DNA of 64,000 nt, from the NCBI GenBank assembly GCA_037200005.1, contig JBBCGY010000001.1, positions 1,077,812-1,141,811 of the forward strand. The letters run 5' to 3'. Each line of letters begins with the position of its first letter. The first letter of the stretch is position 1. This stretch comes from Alphaproteobacteria bacterium (GTDB lineage Bacteria; Pseudomonadota; Alphaproteobacteria; UBA9219; RFNS01). Shown piece after piece: positions 17,283-26,008 of the stretch. The notes beneath the pieces are model-generated. The model was not told the DNA's origin and did no database searches. It saw only the letters and a program-made list of their open reading frames with translations. The position numbers and the translations under genes are program-made.

Positions 17283-17529
17283 TTTCCCGACTCCCTACAT
17301 AATAGATGACGATCTCTTCGCTATTGGCTCGCCAGCATGCCACCCATTTGTATGACAGGTGGCAATGATGAAGGTTCGGCCCAAGCTTGGAATAATTACG
17401 CCAGTCCGGCAAAATCGCCCCTCGCCATATCAGGTCCTTTACCAAAGCATCCAGCAAATCCCGCTCGCGTCGAGGCAGTTTTCCGACTTGCTTATCCGCC
17501 TTGTTGGTAAAACCGACAGTCCAACTCAT
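17269..17529 (-). CDS. RelE/HigB-like toxin
   Basis: The 86-residue basic protein has the RelE/ParE superfamily pattern: TNKADKQVGKLPRRERDLLDALVKDL helices, the NYSKLGPNLHHCHL beta-strands and a WVACWRANSEEIVIYYVGSRE end. Such toxins cleave ribosome-bound mRNA or, for ParE, poison gyrase; the sequence alone does not decide. It precedes and overlaps its antitoxin. Confidence 0.82.
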   Translation of the reverse strand: MSWTVGFTNKADKQVGKLPRRERDLLDALVKDLIWRGAILPDWRNYSKLGPNLHHCHLSYKWVACWRANSEEIVIYYVGSRENAPY

Positions 17530-17546
17530 GTTCTTGCCCTCACCAT

Positions 17547-17567
17547 ATATACCATTTATTGGTATAT
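17547..17567. promoter_or_regulatory. Palindromic operator of the toxin-antitoxin operon
   Basis: ATATACCA at 17547-17554 and TGGTATAT at 17560-17567 form a perfect 8-bp inverted repeat with a 5-bp spacer, 18 bp upstream of the toxin start codon. Position and symmetry fit a dimeric Xre repressor site overlapping the promoter. Confidence 0.65.
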
Positions 17568-17580
17568 TGCAAGTTAAATT

Positions 17581-18456
17581 TCAAGGCTGGTACGGCTTAG
17601 CGATGCGATAAAACGCGCCGGGATATTTTTCGTATTTCCGAATGATGGCTTCGATTTCGCCGTTATTCGCCATGTCCTGGATAATGCTGGAAAAGGTGTC
17701 TTTCAGGCCGGTCTCGCCTTTGCGAACGAGAAACACATTCGGAAAAGTCCGAACAGGGCTAGCCGCCGCGATATTCTTTATGCTGCCGGGGTTGCTCTCC
17801 AAGAACGAAAGCCCCTGGTAATTCTCCACAAAGGTTACATCCGCTTTGCCATCCTTCACATTCAGAAGGTTGAGCGTGTAATCCGACGCTTGCGGCAAGC
17901 TCAATAGCTTGGCTTGCGGAAAATCAACGGCGGCGATGCGCCCTGGAATAGTGCCGTCGATGCTGGAGATCGTCACACCAGGATCGTTGATGGCGGCGAA
18001 GTTCCCCGCGAAGCGATTATCGTCCCGCCGCACCCACACGCCGATGCCGGAATAGAACAGCGGGCCTATCGCCTCGGCCTCGCGCCATTCAGCCGCGTTA
18101 TTGTTCCATGCCGCCGCGCAGATCATGTCGGCATGATCGTAAGCGAGCGCGGTCATGTAATTGCCCCAATTCAATTCTTCCGCCCATTCGACTTTCAAGT
18201 CGATCTTCGCGGCTGCGGATTCGATAATGTCGTGCATGATACCCGACATCGCCCCGCTATTGTCATCTTTGATGACGGTCGGAGGATAGACCACATAACC
18301 GCAACGAAGAGTTTTCGTGCGCATAACGCGGTCGAAAGAAGATTCTTTCGCGACAGTCTGCTGCGATGCTTGCTCCATGGATTTGGGAGCAGCGATATAA
18401 CCCGCAAGCGCTCCGGCCATCAGTGCGGCAATCACGGTGGCGATGATATTTTTCAT
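17581..18456 (-). CDS. Family 3 solute-binding protein (amino-acid type)
   Basis: A hydrophobic N-terminus (about residues 3-22) acts as signal or anchor; the mature part has the SBP_bac_3 architecture with RTKTLRCGYVVYPPTVIKDD, SGIMHDIIESAAAKIDLKVEW and WNNNAAEWREAEAIGPLFYSG. These proteins bind amino acids or small acids for ABC importers or signal domains. No permease or ATPase gene is adjacent, so it may work with a distant transporter or as a sensor. A GGAG site precedes the ATG. It follows nfeD on the same strand. Confidence 0.85.
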   Translation of the reverse strand: MKNIIATVIAALMAGALAGYIAAPKSMEQASQQTVAKESSFDRVMRTKTLRCGYVVYPPTVIKDDNSGAMSGIMHDIIESAAAKIDLKVEWAEELNWGNYMTALAYDHADMICAAAWNNNAAEWREAEAIGPLFYSGIGVWVRRDDNRFAGNFAAINDPGVTISSIDGTIPGRIAAVDFPQAKLLSLPQASDYTLNLLNVKDGKADVTFVENYQGLSFLESNPGSIKNIAAASPVRTFPNVFLVRKGETGLKDTFSSIIQDMANNGEIEAIIRKYEKYPGAFYRIAKPYQP

Positions 18457-18480
18457 CGGATCAAGCTCCGTAACAGAGAT

Positions 18481-18930
18481 TTACTCGTAAAACTTCTCCG
18501 CCCGTAGCACCATGCCGTCGAAGCTGACGATCCTGACTTTTGTGCCGGCCGCCATATCATCGCCGATAACGACCCAACTGGTGTCGTTGATCTTGGCACG
18601 GCCGCCCTGCCCTTTTTCGATGGCGGTTTCCAGAAAAGTAATCTGGCCGACAAGGCTGTCGGCGCGCTGATTGAGCGTAGGCTCGTCGCTGCTGATATGC
18701 GTGGAGCCGAGAAACTTCCTGGCGACGAACATGGCGGCGATCGTCAGCATGCCGAAGGCGAAGGTTTGCTCTTGCCATCCCATATCCGGAAACAGCCACG
18801 CGATAACGCCCGTCGTGATGGCGGCGCTGCCGATCCACATCAGAAACGCGCCGGGCACGACGATTTCAAGCCCCACGAAAAGAAGGCCGCCGACCAGCCA
18901 CACCCAATACGCGATCTCGAAGGACTTCAT
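18481..18930 (-). CDS. NfeD family membrane protein
   Basis: The 149-residue protein has an N-terminal membrane region of three hydrophobic segments (about residues 6-65) and a C-terminal OB-fold domain (about 85-148; GQGGRAKINDTSWVVIGDD). This is the short NfeD form that partners SPFH/stomatin proteins. It starts 14 bp after the qmcA stop, so the two are surely one operon acting in membrane microdomain quality control. Confidence 0.92.
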   Translation of the reverse strand: MKSFEIAYWVWLVGGLLFVGLEIVVPGAFLMWIGSAAITTGVIAWLFPDMGWQEQTFAFGMLTIAAMFVARKFLGSTHISSDEPTLNQRADSLVGQITFLETAIEKGQGGRAKINDTSWVVIGDDMAAGTKVRIVSFDGMVLRAEKFYE

Positions 18931-18944
18931 CGCCGTTCCCGTCC

Positions 18945-19910
18945 CTATGCGCTCGGCGGAATGCGCGTGCCACCCGCATAGAGCGGCTTGTCGCCCGCAG
19001 GCGCGTTCTTATTGCCGAAGGCGTCCCTGGCGATTTCGGCGATGCCGCCGAGAGCGCCGATCACGCTCGCCGCTTCGACCGGCAGCATGAGAATCTTCTG
19101 GTTGGGCGAATTGGCGAAAGCCCGCAGCGCGGCGACATATTGCTGCGCGACGAAATAGTTGATCGCTTTGCCGTCGCCGCCGGCGATGGCGGCCGATACG
19201 ACCTGCGTCGCCTTGCCTTCGGCTTCCGCCGTGCGCTCGCGCGCTTCGGCATCGCGGAATGCCGCCTCTTTCCGCCCCTCCGACGCCAGGATCGCGGCCT
19301 GCTTCTCGCCTTCCGCCTTCTTGATCGCGGCTTCGCGGAAACCCTCGGCTTCGGTAACGACCGCGCGCCGCTGGCGTTCGGCGGTCATGACCCGCGCCAT
19401 GCTGTTGAGCATTTCCTGCGGCGGCTGAATGTCCTTGATCTCGATGCGGTTGACCTTGATGCCCCAGGGCTGCGTGGCGAGATCGAGCACGCGAAGCAGC
19501 TGGACGTTGATCTTGTCGCGCTGCGACAGCAGCTCGTCCAGATCCATCGAACCGACGACGGTGCGCAGATTGGTCATGGTCAAGTTCAGGATCGCCTGCT
19601 TCATGTTGGTGATTTCATAAGCGGCCTTGGCGGCGTTCAGCACCTGGTAAAACAGCACCCCGTCCACGGACACCATGGCATTATCCTTGGTGATGACTTC
19701 CTGCGTCGGAACGTCCAGCACCTGCTCCTTGATGTTGATCCTCACGCCGATCTTGTCCACCAGCGGCATGATGAAATGCAGTCCCGGCCCCAGCGTGCGC
19801 GTATATTGCCCGAAACGCTCGACGGTGCATTCCGATCCCTGATTGACGGTGCGGACAGCGAACCCCGCTATGACAACGGCCAAAATTCCGAGAGCGACGA
19901 AAACTTCCAT
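18945..19910 (-). CDS. qmcA: SPFH/Band 7 paraslipin QmcA
   Basis: One N-terminal membrane helix (about 4-20) precedes the SPFH domain (VERFGQYTRTLGPGLHFIMPLVD) and a long coiled-coil rich in Ala, Glu and Arg (about 165-245). The C-terminal segment has the paraslipin YVAALRAF...NQKILMLPVEAA motif. These proteins form large rings or cages in the inner membrane. The downstream nfeD gene is the usual partner. The gene is divergent from the lipoprotein at 20143. Confidence 0.94.
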   Translation of the reverse strand: MEVFVALGILAVVIAGFAVRTVNQGSECTVERFGQYTRTLGPGLHFIMPLVDKIGVRINIKEQVLDVPTQEVITKDNAMVSVDGVLFYQVLNAAKAAYEITNMKQAILNLTMTNLRTVVGSMDLDELLSQRDKINVQLLRVLDLATQPWGIKVNRIEIKDIQPPQEMLNSMARVMTAERQRRAVVTEAEGFREAAIKKAEGEKQAAILASEGRKEAAFRDAEARERTAEAEGKATQVVSAAIAGGDGKAINYFVAQQYVAALRAFANSPNQKILMLPVEAASVIGALGGIAEIARDAFGNKNAPAGDKPLYAGGTRIPPSA

Positions 19911-20029
19911 GGGCGACTCCCCTCAATAGCGTGAACGCCGGGATGATACCGTTATAAAATCCGGAAAGCTAGGGGTTGGCTCGCAGGATCGGAAATGACA
20001 TAAAAAAGGCAAAATGCGCTGCGAAGCTA

Positions 20030-20083
20030 GGGGGTGTCATCAATTCAATCATCGAGCACGCTGATTGAATTGATGACGCCTCC
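20030..20083. repeat. 22-bp-stem inverted repeat in a divergent intergenic region
   Basis: The left arm at 20030-20051 pairs with the right arm at 20062-20083 along all 22 positions (20 Watson-Crick pairs, two G-T wobbles), leaving a 10-nt loop (TCGAGCACGC). It lies between the divergent starts of qmcA and the lipoprotein gene, so it is not an ordinary terminator. No U-run follows on either strand. Confidence 0.8.
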
Positions 20084-20142
20084 TATATCGACACAAACCG
20101 CGCTCCATTCTATGATGCCCGACACCCTGACACGAGGACGCC

Positions 20143-20652
20143 ATGTTCAAGCCCGCCGCCACTGCTCTTCTCCTTGCCTCGATTTTCGCTCTCGGCGGAT
20201 GCGGCGCGAGTTATGGCAATATGGGAATATGGGGCGGCGTGGAACACACCAAACTGACCGAGGACACCTACGCGATACGCGCCAAGGTGAGCAGCGTCAA
20301 CGACGCGACCACGGTCGACGATTTCATCCTGCTGCGCGCGGCGGAGGTGACCCTGGCGGACGGGCGCCCCTATTTCGTCATTACCAAAACTGAGGATTTG
20401 AGCCAAGTCTACACCAACTACGTTCCCGGCTCGGTGCAGCAAAATTATGACCGGGAAACCTATAGGGACGGCAACGGCAAAGGCTACAGCACCACCGCGA
20501 CGACCTATTACACCCCGCCTTACGAAGTCTCGAGCGTGGTTCCGCAGCGCCGCGTGATGATCAAGACCCTGATGGACAAAAAAGGCGTGCCGGGCATGGT
20601 CTATGAAGCGGCCCAGATCAAGGGCAGCCTGGGACCGAGATATCTGAATTGA
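20143..20652 (+). CDS. CC0125/CC1285-type lipoprotein
   Basis: A lipoprotein signal peptide with lipobox LGGC (Cys about residue 20) leads into a 150-residue beta-rich domain: GGVEHTKLTEDTYAIRAKVSSVN, then a LLRAAEVTLADGRPYFVI helix-strand pair. This pattern is that of the alphaproteobacterial CC0125/CC1285 lipoprotein family, function unknown. The central Tyr/Thr-rich stretch (about 105-125) is probably disordered. GAGG precedes the ATG. It ends four bases from the convergent gene. Confidence 0.8.
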   Translation: MFKPAATALLLASIFALGGCGASYGNMGIWGGVEHTKLTEDTYAIRAKVSSVNDATTVDDFILLRAAEVTLADGRPYFVITKTEDLSQVYTNYVPGSVQQNYDRETYRDGNGKGYSTTATTYYTPPYEVSSVVPQRRVMIKTLMDKKGVPGMVYEAAQIKGSLGPRYLN

Positions 20653-20656
20653 TCCG

Positions 20657-21337
20657 TTACATCCCGCATTGCCGATAGTTCAATGCCGGGATGCGCTGTA
20701 GCGGCAGAGATGGCGCGGGCGCGAACCCCGCCGCCTCGCTTTTCGCTTCATCCTTCACGATTTCCGGCGGCGAGGTTTGGATCGTCCATTCGCGCTTGCG
20801 CAGTTTATTGCTGGCATGCCCGTACCACGCCCCTTTTACGAAACCGGAAAGCATCGTCATCGCACCCATGGCCATTATGGCCGCCGGTGCCCGCATATCC
20901 GCACTCGTCGAGAGGTACCAGAGTCCGTCAAAGGCCGGCCAGAAAAAAGTCGTTTCAAGAAGGGTCCGGCTCGTACGATGATACAAATGCCCCATCAAAA
21001 GCGTCGCCGACGAATTATCCTCGCGACGGCCAAGCTTATCGATCACGGCATTTTCCAAGCCGTCCTTGGCAATCATTTTGTTAGTAGCGCGTCCCTGCGC
21101 TATCTGCACGCCGATGTGGGAGATTGCGTTGATGACGGCATAAGGCAGCAATTTGGCCAGTTTCTCCTTGCCTGTTCCCGGCGACAGCATCGCTTCGGCA
21201 GCCGCGGCGAAAGCGGCGGCCGCCCCACCCCATTTTACCGACGGCGTGGAGACGAAGCGCCTCAGCCCTTTCGTGCCGAAAGGCGAGCCGTCGAGATTGG
21301 CGAAGCGCTCGCGCGCATGGGATTCCCGCATTTTCAT
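20657..21337 (-). CDS. Hypothetical protein with hydrophobic segments
   Basis: The frame is open far upstream over prfB, but the credible start is the ATG at 21337 (MKMRESHARERF), giving 226 residues. Three or four moderately hydrophobic stretches (about 38-52, 62-78, 128-145, 150-168) suggest a membrane-associated protein, followed by a charged, Pro-rich C-terminus. I recognise no family. It lies 49 bp downstream of prfB on the same strand. Confidence 0.6.
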   Translation of the reverse strand: MKMRESHARERFANLDGSPFGTKGLRRFVSTPSVKWGGAAAAFAAAAEAMLSPGTGKEKLAKLLPYAVINAISHIGVQIAQGRATNKMIAKDGLENAVIDKLGRREDNSSATLLMGHLYHRTSRTLLETTFFWPAFDGLWYLSTSADMRAPAAIMAMGAMTMLSGFVKGAWYGHASNKLRKREWTIQTSPPEIVKDEAKSEAAGFAPAPSLPLQRIPALNYRQCGM

Positions 21338-21386
21338 GATGCGGACTTTACCATGCGGAACATGAAAGTATTTCGGGGTTTTATGG

Positions 21387-22503
21387 TTAAGAGGCTTCTT
21401 CCTGCCCCTTGATCCGCGACGCCAGCGAAGCCTGCAGAAACATATCGATGTCGCCGTCGAGCACGGCGGCGGACTGGCTGGTTTCCACGTCGGTACGCAA
21501 GTCTTTGACCAGCTGATAGGGCTGCAAGACATAGGAGCGTATCTGGTGGCCCCAGCCGATATCGGTCTTCTGGTCCTCGAGCGCCGAAGCCACGGCCTCG
21601 CGCTTGCGCAGTTCCGCTTCATACATGCGGGCGCGCAGCATTTCCATCGCCTTGGCGCGGTTTTTGTGCTGCGAGCGTTCCTGCTGGCAGGCGGCGACGA
21701 TGCCGGTTGGAATATGCGTGATGCGCACGGCGCTTTCGGTCTTGTTGACATGCTGCCCGCCAGCGCCGGACGAGCGGTAGGTGTCGATCTTCAAATCCTT
21801 CTCGTCGATCTGGATGTCGATGGAATCATCGACGACCGGCGATACCGCGACGCTGGCGAAGCTGGTATGGCGGCGGGCGTTGGAATCGAACGGGCTGATC
21901 CGCACCAGGCGATGCACGCCTGACTCGGTCTTGAGCCAGCCATAGGCATTGAGGCCGGTTATCTGAATGGTCGAGGATTTGATCCCGGCGCCTTCGCCCG
22001 GATTCTCGTCGAGCAGCGCGATCTTGTAGCCGTGCTTTTCCGCCCAGCGCGCGTACATGCGCATCAGCATTTCCGACCAGTCTTGCGCTTCCGTGCCCCC
22101 TGCCCCGGCATTGACTTCGAGATAGCAGTCATTCTTGTCGGCCTCTCCCGACAACAGGCTTTCAAGCTCGCGCTGCGCCGCTTTTTTCTTGAGCGATTCC
22201 AGCGCGCGTTCGGCTTCGGCGACCATGGCCTGATCGTTTTCGGATTCGGCCATGTCGAGCAGTCCGACGGCATCGTCAAGCTCGCCCTTGATCGCGCGGT
22301 ACGAGCCTATGGCTTGATCGAGATGGGTGCGCTCGCGCATGACATCCTGGGCTTTCTTGGAATCGTCCCAGAGAGCCGGGTTTTCGGCCAGCGCGTTCAG
22401 TTCATCGAGGCGGATAACGGACTTGTCGTAGTCAAAGATGCCTCCTCAGCAGGTTCAGCGATTTTTCAATCGCCGCAACAACCGCTTGAATTTCCGCGCG
22501 CAT
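21387..22503 (-). CDS. prfB: Peptide chain release factor 2 with +1 programmed frameshift
   Basis: RF2 releases peptides at UGA and UAA codons. The ATG at 22503 opens a 23-codon frame ([15 protein letters not shown]...) that stops at an in-frame TGA (22432-22434). Skipping one base continues into the main frame ([11 protein letters not shown]...) through the SPF anticodon-like motif and the catalytic GGQ ([15 protein letters not shown]). Total about 371 aa, normal for RF2. Automated callers would start too late, at 22340, and lose the N-terminal domain. See the separate frameshift site. Confidence 0.95.
22431..22446 (-). promoter_or_regulatory. prfB programmed +1 frameshift site
   Basis: On the minus strand the order is AGGAGG (complement of 22441-22446), CAT, CTT, TGA, C. 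This is the canonical RF2 autoregulation site: an internal Shine-Dalgarno three bases before the slippery CUU, then the UGA that RF2 itself reads. Low RF2 slows termination and favours the +1 slip. Confidence 0.95.
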
Positions 22504-22649
22504 GATTTTGATCCTATTGGTAAACTCCGCGCGATTTATCGCCCAAAGAGCCGGATTTGACAAGCCCGACGCGATGAAAGTATTTCCGTCCTATACGAGC
22601 CGCCCGACGGCGGTTTATAGTGCGCCCTTATTTATTATGAGAAATCGAT

Positions 22650-23570
22650 ATGGACGACGCTTTTAACAAGAAAATTTCCACGCTGAGCCAATATTTCCTT
22701 GAGCAGGCTCAAGAGGCTTTTGTCGAAATCGGGGGGCGGCGCGTCGTCAGTCCCAAACAATATGATCCGCCGCAATGGAAAAAATTGCCCGGCGCGGCGA
22801 TTACCGCCGCCTTCAAAGACAGCGAGGAATGGCATACGGTGCCGTCTGGAGCCCTTGGATCAATACGGCGAGATCGCCCCAGATTTACCCGCCAGTTCAA
22901 AAACTGGCTGACGACGCGAGATATCACCGAACTGGCCTTTCTGGCGCGCGGGACTACCGCTGTTGTTTTCCGGGCCAAGCATGCCGACGACGTGGCAAGC
23001 GGCTCTCCCGTGCAGGATACGGTCGTCCGCCTCGGGCCGACATCCAAACATTACACGATAGAATTCGATCGGGCGTGGTGCCCGCTCGTCACGCAGGCCG
23101 ACGCTCAGGGCATATTCTCTAGTCGGTACGACACCGACAAAGTGCGAGGGGAAGACCTGCCCTTCCTTCCGCTCGATTATGGCTACAACGCCACGATGCG
23201 CGGCTTCCCTTCCGTCGTGAGGCGCATTCTGCAAGACACGCCTTATGAATTAAGCAAAGGCGACGATGACCTGGCGATTTTCTCCGACGGCACGCCGGTT
23301 TACGTCGATCCCGACTGCCTGAACTTCAGGGACACGGAAACGGCGCGGCAGCATGCGCGGCTTCAATTCGATCCGCAATGGCAACAATCCATCATGGCGA
23401 CCATCGACAAAAATTGCCGCGAAATCGGCTGGCCGGAAGCATTGAGCTGGGTCGTGAAAGGCGAAGGCGGCCTCTATCGCACGAAACAAGATGTTTTATA
23501 CAAGCCGCCAGGGATGCCTTCGCGCCCGAATCCTGCGCCGCTTCACGCCGCTCAAAAGCACGTTCTGTAA
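22650..23570 (+). CDS. Unknown protein with kinase-like N-lobe pattern
   Basis: The 306-residue soluble protein matches no family I know. Around residues 94-128 it shows a hydrophobic-ARGTTAVVFRAK stretch followed about 20 residues later by TVVRLGP, which resembles the glycine loop and beta-3 strand of protein kinases with Arg in place of the usual Lys. A later FSDGTPVYVDPDCLNF could stand where kinase-like folds have a catalytic/metal loop. This is a pattern guess. The C-terminus is basic and Pro-rich. It is divergent from prfB, and lemA follows. Confidence 0.7.
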   Translation: MDDAFNKKISTLSQYFLEQAQEAFVEIGGRRVVSPKQYDPPQWKKLPGAAITAAFKDSEEWHTVPSGALGSIRRDRPRFTRQFKNWLTTRDITELAFLARGTTAVVFRAKHADDVASGSPVQDTVVRLGPTSKHYTIEFDRAWCPLVTQADAQGIFSSRYDTDKVRGEDLPFLPLDYGYNATMRGFPSVVRRILQDTPYELSKGDDDLAIFSDGTPVYVDPDCLNFRDTETARQHARLQFDPQWQQSIMATIDKNCREIGWPEALSWVVKGEGGLYRTKQDVLYKPPGMPSRPNPAPLHAAQKHVL

Positions 23571-23636
23571 ATTCAGGTGACAAAGCGGCGATAAGGCTGC
23601 AAAATCCTTCCCGTACCTACGGAAGGGGAAAGTTCC

Positions 23637-24197
23637 ATGGAAGTTCTGCTTGGCATCGTCGTCGTCGCGGCAATCGCGATGGCGGTCATCTATAACCGCC
23701 TGGTCGCGCTGCGCCAGGAATACAAGAACGCCTATGCCGACATCGACGTGCAATTGAAGTTGCGCTGCGATCTGATTCCCAATCTGGTCGAAGCCGTGAA
23801 AGGCTATGCGGCGCACGAAAAAGATGTTCTGACGCATGTATCCGAAGCGCGCGCGACGGCGATGCGCGGCGGCGGCATGGCCCAGCGCGGCGCGGCGGAA
23901 GCGCAGCTTTCGGGAGCGCTGACCCAACTGATGGCCGTGGCCGAAAATTATCCTCAACTGAAAGCCGACCAGAACTTTTTGCAATTGCAGTCGGAGCTTG
24001 CCGACATCGAGAACAAGATCGCGGCGGCCCGCCGCTTCCTGAACAACAGCGTCGCGGAATACAATACCGCCATCGAGCAGTTCCCCGCCGGGCTGTTCGC
24101 GCGCAATTTCGGATTTGCGCCCGCGCCGATGTTCGAACTCGACGAAACCGAACGCGCCGCGACGAAAGAGCCTCCCAAAGTCTCGTTCGGCGGCTGA
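23637..24197 (+). CDS. lemA: LemA family protein
   Basis: An N-terminal membrane helix (about 2-20) is followed by the LemA signature YNRLVALRQEYKNAYADIDVQLKLRCDLIPNLVEAVKGYA and a long helical bundle ending in FPAGLFARNFGF. LemA proteins are membrane-anchored, with the helical domain outside the cytosol, and are often paired with an HtpX-like protease, as here: the next gene begins two bases after the stop. Confidence 0.94.
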   Translation: MEVLLGIVVVAAIAMAVIYNRLVALRQEYKNAYADIDVQLKLRCDLIPNLVEAVKGYAAHEKDVLTHVSEARATAMRGGGMAQRGAAEAQLSGALTQLMAVAENYPQLKADQNFLQLQSELADIENKIAAARRFLNNSVAEYNTAIEQFPAGLFARNFGFAPAPMFELDETERAATKEPPKVSFGG

Positions 24198-24199
24198 AG

Positions 24200-25279
24200 A
24201 TGCTCCTCGGCACCGTCGGCCTTTCCACATGGCGATGGAACAACAATCTCAAATCGCTCCTGCTGCTGGCGATGTTTCCGGCGATGCTGGTGCTTTTGCT
24301 TTGGGGCATCGTTTTTGTCTCCGGCGAAATTCTCGTCAATTTTTCCACGGACGAGATCGTCAGCGACGGGCAGCTTTTTCTTCCCCCTCGTTTCCTGGGT
24401 CTCGACATGCCCGGCGGCGGCGTAACGCCGCTCCAGCTGGCCAATCTGATCGTCATCGGATCGTGGCCGTGGGTCGTCGGGATTTCCGTGGCATGGACCG
24501 CGCTCGGCTATTTCTTCCATGGCGCTTTGCTGCGGGCCTCGACCGGCGCGCGGCCCGTATCGCGCCAGGAAGCGCCGGGCCTGTATAATATTCTCGAGAA
24601 TCTCTGCATCTCGCGCGGCATGCAAATGCCCAAGCTCTATATCATCGAAACGCCGGCCTTGAACGCCTTCGCAACCGGCATCGATCGAAGAAGTTATGCG
24701 ATCACCGTCACGTCCGGAATTCTCCAGGCGCTGGACGAACGGGAACTGTCCGCCGTCCTCGCGCATGAACTGACCCATATCATCAATCGCGACGTGCGGC
24801 TGCTGGTCGTGACCATCGTCTTCGCGGGCATGATCTCATTCCTCTCCCATATGCTGTGGCGGAGCATGCGCTTCAACCGCCCTCGCGGCAATGGAAAGCG
24901 CGGCGGCGGGGTGCTCGTCATCATACTCGTCGCGGGCGTCTTCTTGCTCATCGGCAATCTTCTTGCCCTGCTGCTGCGTCTGGCGCTTTCAAGGCGGCGG
25001 GAATACATGGCCGATGCGGGCTCGGTCGATCTCACGCATGATCCCGAAGCCATGATCGGCGCGCTGCGTAAAATCTCCGGCAATGCCGCGATGCCGCAAG
25101 TCGCCGCCGACGTGCGCCAGATGTTCATCGAGAATCCTCCCACTTTTGCCGGATTCTTCGGCCTTTTCTCCACGCATCCCTCTATCGACGACAGGATCGC
25201 CGTTCTCGAAAAACTGACCGGCCTGACGCCGGTCGCCCGCGGCCATACGCATATTCCCCCGGTAAGCACGCAGGATTGA
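24200..25279 (+). CDS. M48-family membrane metalloprotease (HtpX-like)
   Basis: The 359-residue protein has two membrane segments at the N-terminus (about 15-42 and 80-103) and two more around residues 205-260. The zinc motif HELTHIINRD (about residue 190) is followed by an R(R/E)YMADAGSV segment containing the third-ligand Glu. The IIETPALNAFATG stretch is typical of HtpX/Ste24 peptidases that degrade misfolded membrane proteins. Coupled to lemA. Confidence 0.93.
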   Translation: MLLGTVGLSTWRWNNNLKSLLLLAMFPAMLVLLLWGIVFVSGEILVNFSTDEIVSDGQLFLPPRFLGLDMPGGGVTPLQLANLIVIGSWPWVVGISVAWTALGYFFHGALLRASTGARPVSRQEAPGLYNILENLCISRGMQMPKLYIIETPALNAFATGIDRRSYAITVTSGILQALDERELSAVLAHELTHIINRDVRLLVVTIVFAGMISFLSHMLWRSMRFNRPRGNGKRGGGVLVIILVAGVFLLIGNLLALLLRLALSRRREYMADAGSVDLTHDPEAMIGALRKISGNAAMPQVAADVRQMFIENPPTFAGFFGLFSTHPSIDDRIAVLEKLTGLTPVARGHTHIPPVSTQD

Positions 25280-25334
25280 TTTTATCGGCAACTTGGCTTA
25301 GGTTTTCGCTCCCGCCCAAGCAAAGGATAGCGCC

Positions 25335-26003
25335 ATGACCACAGACATCTTCGCCGCCCAGCTCGACGCCCTTCACCTCTTGAAGCATCCGTTTTATCGC
25401 GACTGGATGGAAGGCAAGATCACGCAGGATCAGCTCAAGGATTACGCCTGCCAGTATTACAAGCATGTCGACGCGTTTCCGCGCTATCTGGGCGCGATCC
25501 ATTCCAACTGCGAGAATGCGCAGCACCGCCGCGAGATTCTGGAAAACCTGAATGACGAAGAAGGCGTGACCTACGGCACGTCGCATCCCGATCTCTGGCT
25601 ACAATTCGCCGAAGGCATGGGCGCGTCGCGCGAGGACGCCGAAAGCGCCGAGGCGCGCCCCGCGATCAAGAACGTCATGGACACATTTTTCCGTCATGCG
25701 CGCTCCTCGTTCCACGAAGGCCTTGGCGCGCTGTACGCCTATGAAGCGCAAGTGCCGGAAGTCGCGGAATCCAAGATCAAGGGCTTGCAGGAGCAGTACG
25801 GCGTTACCGACGAAAAGACGCTGCAGTTCTTCGAGGTTCACAAGACCGCCGACGTGCATCACCGCCATGTCCTGAAAAATATCCTGGACAGCCTGCCCGA
25901 AAAGCAGAAGCAGGAAGCCGCCAGCGCCGCCAAGGAAGCCGCCACGGCCTTGTGGGATTTCCTGAGCGACGTGCATGGCGACCGGCAGATGGCCGCCGCT
26001 TAA
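25335..26003 (+). CDS. CADD-type protein, probable p-aminobenzoate synthase
   Basis: The 222-residue helical protein has the heme-oxygenase-like fold of the PqqC/TenA/CADD group. Candidate di-metal ligands are visible: Glu75/Glu76 and His84, Glu137 (YAYEAQVPE), and the HxxxDxxH block His169-Asp173-His176. Tyrosines at 21, 37 and 136 lie near positions where chlamydial CADD uses its own tyrosine as source of p-aminobenzoate (family knowledge, recalled from memory). The folK-folP fusion starts six bases after the stop, which strongly supports a folate role. The C-terminus has an extra Ala/Glu-rich helix. Confidence 0.85.
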   Translation: MTTDIFAAQLDALHLLKHPFYRDWMEGKITQDQLKDYACQYYKHVDAFPRYLGAIHSNCENAQHRREILENLNDEEGVTYGTSHPDLWLQFAEGMGASREDAESAEARPAIKNVMDTFFRHARSSFHEGLGALYAYEAQVPEVAESKIKGLQEQYGVTDEKTLQFFEVHKTADVHHRHVLKNILDSLPEKQKQEAASAAKEAATALWDFLSDVHGDRQMAAA

Positions 26004-26008
26004 TCGCT

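Noticed and set aside
20657-21751. A 364-residue protein reaching over the prfB 3' end
   Set aside because: The upstream 138 codons are a shadow of prfB; the credible start is 21337.
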